Shown here piece after piece: positions 50,901-59,900 of a stretch of DNA of 64,000 bases. Origin of the DNA: Gari tellinella (Eukaryota; Mollusca; Bivalvia; Cardiida; Psammobiidae). The DNA is taken from assembly GCA_922989275.2 (NCBI GenBank), contig OV277856.1, positions 81,921,038 to 81,985,037 on the forward strand, given 5' to 3'. Every line of letters starts with the position of its first letter. The first letter of the stretch is position 1. A model generated the notes under the pieces. That model had not been told where the DNA came from, ran no database searches, and saw only the letters and a program-made list of their open reading frames with translations. The translations under genes were made by a program, and so were the position numbers.

Positions 50901-53900
50901 CCAGGTTATTATAATGTAATTGTTGACAGGTTGTCTTACATTAAACTCTAAGTTAGACTCTAACACCACCCTATTCGTATTTTATTGCATTTTTTTACTT
51001 TTTGAATTGTTGCAAGTATGAGGACAGTGTGTACGCGGTAGCGCGTGTGTTTGCATAAGGCAGCTACATGTACAATTGTACATGCTTGCCAACGGGGTGA
51101 TTAGACCAATTAATAATTGTACGCTTTCTTACTAGGGGGGTCCGGGGGTGTGCTCCCCCGTGAAATTTTTATTCCTAGATAGTCTCTAGGTGCGTTCTGA
51201 GGTCTTTTCCCGCGTTTGATAATGGCAAAATACTAACATGAATCTATGTAAAAGTAATTGGGGTTCACCTCTAACCCCCCTTAGATGTCAATTTTATTGC
51301 CTTTTCTGCAGTTTTAGCCTTTTTTATTTTTTGGACTTCTGAAAAAAAGTGTAGGCACGTGCCTACTTGCCTAATAGGAAGCTACGCCAATGCGAAAGTA
51401 AAGCAGAAAGTTCGATGTAGATAACACAGCTGAAATTACAAATCCAATAGTAAATGCACCAAATGGTACAAACACTGTTGAGGTCATGTATTCGTGTTGA
51501 AGCGTCGAGAAACATGGCGTCTGCTCTGGATACACACTGTTTTAAACTCATATCGATGCTCCTTGAGAGTTTATACAGACAAATGTAGATGATACCCGGG
51601 GTCCGTTTCATAAAACTTCGTAAGACAAAAACGTTCGTAGGTCAGATAAAATTCTCAATTATTATGTAGTTCTCCATCTAATCCTATCTTGTGACATCTC
51701 TTCGGAATTATTTTGAAAAGACGATTCAAAAGCGATGTCACAAGACAGGATTAGCTGGATAAATCAGAAATTAAATGTATTTTAAAATTTTGATTTACGA
51801 CCGTTTTTGACGTGTAAAGTTGTATGAAACGTGTCCCAGGACGTGAAGCCTAAATTCGCTGGTAACTCTATCAACACGAATAAACAATTGTGGATTATAA
51901 TGTTCTCGTATGGATATTTTTAGTTACCAAAACATGAACAAGTCTACTTAGAATTATGGGAAGTTTAATGAATATTGCTCTAAATGAACAAACAGCGTAA
52001 ACCCAGATCAGAGGGCTCCTAAAGGAACCCTTTGATATTGGCATACACTGTTAGCAAATGTAATGAGCATCTTCAAACATCTCCATGGTGTTGAAAGAGT
52101 TAACCCTTTCACTCTAAATGCCGCTTTAAAGCGCGTTTGCAAACATCTAACTTTGAAACGTGTATTGCAGACAACAATACTGAAGCGAACGACAATAAGC
52201 GGTGAAGGGTAAAACTCTCCCGAGTTATTTGATCATGAAAGGTTTAAACCTTCCAGTGCCATAATGACGACCTAACCGTTCTAAAATGATATACATTCGG
52301 CTGCTCGAAAACCTATCGTCAGTTTTTATGCCTTCACATTACAATTTTAGGCAGTTTAGGCATTTACATGAGTGTCAAACACTTTAAATCCTGATTAGAC
52401 GCCATTTAAATCACATGTACAGTGGAGAAAACGTTATTCTTTCCAAATAAACGCGTTAACGCTAAAACTATTATTTCTATTGCAAACTTTTTGGAGCCAG
52501 ATCAGACGCCGGGTAACCCGGCGTCTGATCAGGCTCCAAACTGTTTGCTACCAAGATAAACATGAATTACCAGAATTGTCAAAAAGTTGCACTTTTCTAC
52601 GTTTTAGTGTTAGCGTTCGTTTCGTTTAAACGGGAAAGAATAACGTATTCTCCACTGTATATGGTACAGTTATCAAACGTGGCACCAAACGGGTTAAGAT
52701 GTTCGTATCAGTATTATAATTATGGCAATATTCTCCTAAAAGAGTAGGTTCCAGCTGTCTGTTTTATTCTTCCAGGTTAATTGTGCTTCATTTTGTCGAG
52801 CCTCTGATGGATGTGTTTCCTTTACCATTGATCTGGATGCACTGAGCAGTGCAGAGTCTGTGACGTGTAACACACTGGGATCACACGTCACTGCTGCTGG
52901 TGATCTAGTCAGTAGCTCCCTGCACTACGCCCAGGATCGGGGACTTGGCGTTGATTTGTCGTCCAGTGGAAGCGTTACTCCCGCAGCCACCGTCCCCACA
53001 ACCACAGTTAGTACAACAACAACGGTACCAACAAGCCTCTGGCCAACAACGTCAACATCAACACCATCTTCAACGCAGGTAATACAGTTAACCCTTTCAT
53101 TATCAAATTTATCGTGAAGTGTTTACCCCTTCACCGCCTTATTATCGTCTGCTTCAATATTGATGTCTGCAATATCGTTTCAAATTAAGATTTAAGACAG
53201 TATAACAGACGTAATTTCAAAACAAGTGAAACACGATTTTGATCCTGATCAGACGCCGCGTTGATCAGGATCAAAACTGTTTGCAAATGCGCTTTATGGC
53301 GAAAATTTGTTATTTTAAATCAGGTGCCGAGGTACGCGGTGTCTGATATTCATCTAAACTGTTTCCAGATATTACGTTCAAAGTCCTATTATTAACCATA
53401 CAAGTAAATGATCGATAACTCAAGAAACACCTAAAAAACACCTTCTATTTTTTAATTGAATTCACGAACACACTTGCGAACACGTTCTAGTTAGCGTTTA
53501 CGAACAGGTTCGTGTTAAGGTTCGCTAACACGTTCTAGTTAACGATAATTTTGCAGTGGTGACAGTTTAAAGCACAAACAGGACAAAATTCGTGTTAAGA
53601 TAAGGTAACTAGTTTTCATGAAAATATTTGAGATTTAATTATGTAAGACACTATCTCGAACCTATTTGCGAACGTTATATATGCCACAATATGACTTACG
53701 ACCGTTTTTGTCGTACGAAGTTTTATGACGTTTGAATTCAAACGTTTGAATTCGAAGATGAACTTTTGCGTCAAGGGACAAAAATATCTAGTTTACTGTT
53801 AAAGCGACTCGCAACCAGATGGTGCATTAAAAATAGTAATTTGTAAATATGTGTCAAACGCTTATATAAATGGTAAAGAATTAGTTTAGGATAAGAAATT

Positions 53901-56900
53901 CTGTTTAAAAAAATGTATTTCAATAAAAAAAAATATTGGTCTCTGGTGGGATTCGAACCCGGGGCCCGGCATTGGCGGACAGAAGGCAAAATAGGGGAAA
54001 CCGCTTAGACCAATGGACCACGGAACTATCCGTTTATCTCGGATCGATTTAACGTATTTCAATGTGTAGCGATCGAAAGTGCATACAACTTCGTAAATCG
54101 GCTCGTGTTTATGTCTGAGCCCGTGTAGAGAAGCAACAACAACAACTATACCGTTAGCTAACGCTATAGAAAAACGATGGAAAATATCTAAAAATCTAAG
54201 ATTCGGTGACGATTCTTGAGACTTTTTTTCGACTGGTCATATTTTTTTAATGTCAGAAGCCAAATAATGCAACAAATTTGCTTTTATTTGAGTATTTTAT
54301 TTTATTTTGACAAGTACACCATCCGGTTGCGAGTCCCTTTAAGGACATTCGCGCCCAATTCTTGCGACACTTAGCGGTTTTTACCCAAGACAATATAATT
54401 CAAGAATCGTTATTCAACGAAGTAAGGCGTATCGGTTACCTCCCGTAGGTACTTTCGGTTTAAACAGTCTTTGTTAATCGCGACAAATTAACGGAAAAAC
54501 ATGAAATGGCACTGGAAAAGTAAGGATGTGAAACCTGGCAAATACTCTATCAAATAAGTCTAAGGGGATAAAACAGGACTCCGATACAAGTGAATATAAG
54601 CGTGAACCCGAGAACACATAGAAGAAGCTGTCTGCTTATTTATACCAGTAGTATATATATGAAGGGGCATATAGTTTCTAAGAATCATTATAACATATGC
54701 TTTTTTACCATTTTCTGATTATTCACTCCTAAAGTATTTATTTGTGAAGTTTAATCGATTTTTTACGGATAAATTTTGATTGAGTGAGTGTTTTCATTGA
54801 ACTTGAGCCAAAACAAATCAAGAACATACATATATTTCAGGCAACAAACTATATAGTAGAGGGGCTGACCCCATGAATCCAAACTTTTTTTTAACCCATC
54901 CGGTATAAAATTTCTGTTGATACGAGGGAATAGTATATATACAGACATGACACTTTAGGGTGGATGCCAGATTCAGAAGTGGTGCAATTTTTTTCTACAG
55001 CATTTTTTGTTACCCCACCCACTGAAATTCAATGCTAAATACCGATCTTACAGATTGTTAAATCTTATGACAAGGTGGTTATGTAAACATGTTAACCGTT
55101 TGAACAGAGTTATTATTTGGGTATTAAAATGCTTTAAAATGCACAATTTTAGTATTTAGAAGGTTTAGAAGCTCATAGAATGTCCTAGAATGTAATAGTA
55201 GAGGGGCTGGCACCATGAATGAACTTTATTTATTTAACACATCCAGTATAAAAGTTATATTAATATGAGGGAATAGTATATATACAGACAATGACACTTG
55301 AGGTTGAATGCCAAATTCAGAAGTGGTGCAAAATTTTGTTGCAATATTTTTATCCCCCACCCACTCCAGTCTGATGGTAAATACCGATGTCATGTTAAGT
55401 CTTATAATCAGGTTACAAATAAATGTATTTACTCAAAAACACCTTAAATAAGTCTTCTTATATACTTTTATGTAGAATCATAGTATAAAAGGTTTGTTTA
55501 TTGTTAATTTATATCCTCCCAGACAGACAGATAATTTATATATCTCACTTCTATAAATGATGAGTAACATGAAAAGAACCATTAAAATATGAGTTATGAT
55601 TGACATAGTAAATCTTAAATCAAATAATTAGATCTACAAACCTAAAATCATGCAACTTAGTGTATGCTTATAAGAGACTAAAAACAATTAAACTTTCATC
55701 ACAGCATACTCAAAGTTATAAAATATATGTAAATTATATACACCATAACAGGCTTATTTATATAACTGTTGTCGTCTAAACATTATAATATAGTTACAAA
55801 TTTTGGCACTATTGTTAACATTATGAGCATCAGACAGAATGAATTCAAATTTCGCATATGTGAATGTGAATAAAATGGTTTGGATAGTTTACTGCGACCA
55901 TTTGGACTGTAGTTATGGCGCTTTGAATTTATTTCCTACATATAATATATAGAACAAAAAGGTGTGCAGCGAACTTCCTCTACACTGTTCGAGGGGTTTA
56001 CAACAAATTTCCAAGATTGACTACTTATATGTGAAACTGTTTGAGGGGTTTGCTTTTTGAGCTGCAATTATTTACTTAGAATACATGTACATATATACAT
56101 AAATAAGAAAATATCGCGTGAAGTTTATTCTTCCTACAGTTGGGGGGATGTGCTCCGACATTCATAGACTAACTATGTGTATGTGAAGGTATAGAAGTGG
56201 TTTGGAATTTTGACTGCGACATTTTGGATAAAAGTTAATGCCTTTCTAATAAAAAATTGTGTGCAACTTCCTCACTATGTGAGGGAGTTGGTTCAAACTG
56301 CCATAGATGAACCACTTGCAGCTATATGTATTATGAAGGGGTATGGGTGGGAGAACTGAGGTATTTTGCATTGGTGAGTGTTTTGAAAAGCTACATTGAT
56401 GTTGGAAATAGTGATATTGATAAACAATTAACTCCATAAATGAGAATGGTTCTTATAAAGAACTAAGCTGATGGGACTCGCATAGGCATAGTGAAAATTA
56501 CTGATATAAAAGCTGCTATTCTTAATGAAACAGGCTGAAACTATTCCATGTCCGACTTGGATTCAATACATGCCTCCGCTCTCCTGCACCGCTATAAGCA
56601 ACCATGACTTATCACACACCTAGAACTAAACTAATTTATTAGGTGTTCAAGTTAAAAACTGTCATATTTAATTTCAATTTTAGCACGATTATAACGTTTA
56701 GTTACATAATTGGCTACTCACAATATATGCTAAATAAGGGTATTATACTGACAATACATGTATGTGTCAAATTCCAATATTTTTAAACAGCAAAGTACAT
56801 CAATTTATTTGAATAAGTGTACGTCAGTTGCATTACCATTGTCATATAAACATCCACTTTTAGCATCAACATAATATTTGGTTAATTTTGCAAGCAATGA

Positions 56901-59900
56901 CACTATACATATACTCTTTATTTCCTCTTGTTACAGAAATTATATCATTTGGCAGGGTATATTATAAAACTTATAATAAAACTTATATACATATTATGAA
57001 CGAATCACAAATGAATCAAGTATCTAATTACACTGTTTGAACTTAACCTATGAGTTCAAAGTATACAGAGATCATCACTTTAAGTTTGTATGTAGCATTG
57101 ATATAATTAGATACACACAAAAATAATCTCAAAGTGAATGAAACATTAACAGCAGACATCAATTTAGTAATGGTTGAATTATATACATATATTCTAAAAT
57201 GTTTTGAAAACAATAGGTTGTAAGCAAATGGTAACTTGAACAGGCATAATAATTCGTAGCTACCAGTTTTATATAAAATTAAACTTGATTATGATTGACC
57301 CTTAGTGCATGATATGTCAAATACGACACTTAGACAGAAAAGGCATCAACAGAAGTCGAAATCAATATAAAGGCTCAGTGGTATTCCATTACTATTCCTT
57401 ATACGATTCCTTTTTTCGAAACGAAACAAAATAAGGTGTAATATGGACAATATTAAGCTGCTTTCTTATAGAAACACAGGCAATTCATTTCATTATCAAT
57501 GCAATGCATTGAATAAAGAGTTTAATCACTCTAAATCGTATACACACTAATACTATGATAAAAAACAGTATAAAGCAGTAAAGCAATAATCATAATCATG
57601 TTCACGGTTTATGCTGATCAAATGTATGCACATTGCAACTAACAACATGGTTTTTGACAGAAGGAAATTGTTAGTTTAGTCTGACCAGGTCTAACTCAAA
57701 GTTGCGTATTCAACATTTTGACAAAAGAAACAAAGATGAGTGACATTTTGAAACCAGATCAGACGCCACATTACGGGTTCTAACTGTTTCAAATGAAAGC
57801 CAAATCATGCTCAGCATTCTAAGGGTATTTATTTCCTTCCCTATAACAACTCCCTTCGAATAAAAAAACACACTCTTTGTCTCTCATTGGGTGCTGTTGT
57901 ACACAGGAAGCACTGTATATTGCTCTCATTTGGCATATATTGTGAGGGGTTGTTAAGGTAATTAAAAGTATATTTTGTGTTATTTCACTAAAAAAGGAAT
58001 GATTGCTTAACAGTATTAATTTGCAAACCTGAAAATGCGACTAAAATACACTGGTGCAATATACTTTCCCTTCAAAATAGCTAAATTTGACACATATAGA
58101 TCTATTTACACACATTTTCAATATAGTTTTCTCATTTTGCAATTACTGTGAATGGTTACTAAGGTAACCATTTACTATTTACGACAATGTTAACTTGCAA
58201 ACTGTATGAATACGGGCTCAAATAATGAACGTTGAGTACAATGGTTCTGATAGGTTCAGTGGTTTACTTAAAAAACCGCTAGAATTCATATTTTTATTAT
58301 AATGCTCTTATTAACAATTGTTATGGGTGGTTGCTATGGTAACCAAATATCAGTTTCATGTTATAGCGAATGTGTACATGACAATACTTATTTGCAAATC
58401 TTATAGTGAAACTAATTAAAGTAAATGTGTAATAAGTCTGATAGTTTACTGCATTTTGCCTTCCAAATGTTTGCCTTTGACACCCATTTCTAGTAAATAC
58501 GTTCCTTTGACAGGTGTTACCATAGTTACCAAGCGCTATATGCATGTTTTGTCTTCTATTGTATTTTATAACGCTACAATAATGTGGTAATATCCATTAA
58601 AAAGTGATCATGGTACATTTAAAGCAATACAGTTTAGTTACATACCGGTAGCAATACGGTAGCAATAAAAACATTGAACAAATTATAGTTTTGTTTCCAT
58701 GGTTACCTCCTTAGCAACCCCAATCCAAAAGGTTTTCTTCCCAAATAGTAATCAACATACTTTTATTTATTCTTGTTTGTTAGTGATTATATTCAAAATC
58801 AACATAGATGGATTTTTTTCTACCAGTCCTTAAAAAATGCCAAGCTCATAGTTTCTTAAAAGTATACTAACCCCTAAACCTTGCAGGTGCGTACCAATTA
58901 ATTATAATGTTGACCTGTAAGTTACAATGTTGTTTTATAAACAATATGTCATATTTCGAAATCCAAATGTCATATTTTCTGAAACATGTACGTTTTACCT
59001 GAAAATGCCATGTATTTATTGTTTTTACACACCAAATACTCTGGTTTGAAGTGGAAATCCTCTTTTCGCGTTACCATGGCAACCGGATACCGGAAAGAAG
59101 CTTGCGGTGTATTGTTATCTATTTCATGCATAGAGGTACAAATGGTATAACTTTCATTCAAATCGGACCCATATGTGCCGACACCTTTATAATACAGAGC
59201 ATTCCTATTACACAGTGTTAATTCTGATGACATAGTTATGGCCCCTGTTTAAAAAAATCTGCACCACTTCCAGATCTGGCATCCACCAGAAATTAAAGCC
59301 TCAAGGTCTAAACTATCCAAAAATATCATTAGAATTTTTATACTAGATGGGTTAAAAAAGAATCCATTTTAAGGCCCTTTTAATCAGTTGGCCCCTCTAC
59401 TAATACACTTTGTATCATACTTTAAGTAAGCAATCATTTTTAACTGTTTTAATGTTTGTTTGTGCCAATTATTACTGTACATTTTTTTCAGAAAGCCAAA
59501 ATAATGCATGCAGACTGACTACATCATACATTTAAAATGCCCATAGACAAAATAAAAACAGTATAACCTATGTTTTACATTTTTTACCATGGTACTAAGA
59601 TATTTTTGAAGAAACTATGTAGACATTTTCATAGAGATCCTACGGAGATTTCATTTGGGCGTATATGTCCTTAAGATGGTAAAGTTAAAGATGTCAGTTC
59701 CAAAACAAATATACACCTTAGATTCGTTTATTAGTGATTTTGGCGTCATTTTAACACTCGCGGTGGTTTTAAGGCGCATTCTGCTGCTGTACTTGCAGCC
59801 TGCTTTACGCTACCATTTGCTGGAATATAGAATATATTCTTTATATACCATATTCATGACTGTGTAAATTTTGTTCAGTGGAGGAATAGATTAAATGCGC

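Larger units (their letters stand above)
48144..52775 (+). other. Intron 1 of the secreted-protein gene
   Basis: Contains family D debris (48472-48522 core), family C, family J and family A elements, the tRNA-Arg on the opposite strand, a 1-kb GC-rich-motif element, family G, family B subtype, family D and family E copies. Confidence 0.7.
54854..59402. mobile_element. 4.5-kb foldback element
   Basis: TAGTAGAGGGGCTGACCCC at the left, GGCCCCTCTACTA at the right. The left sub-terminal block (CCATCCGGTATAAAA..., GGATGCCAGATTCAGAAGTG, GTGCAA) is repeated directly at 55197-55365 and inversely at about 59260-59400 (GCACCACTTCCAGATCTGG, CATCCACC). The interior is very AT-rich. No transposase or other protein frame recognised. 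A decayed family D-type piece lies at 57733-57920 and X-box-like palindromes at 58154-59083. Confidence 0.82.
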
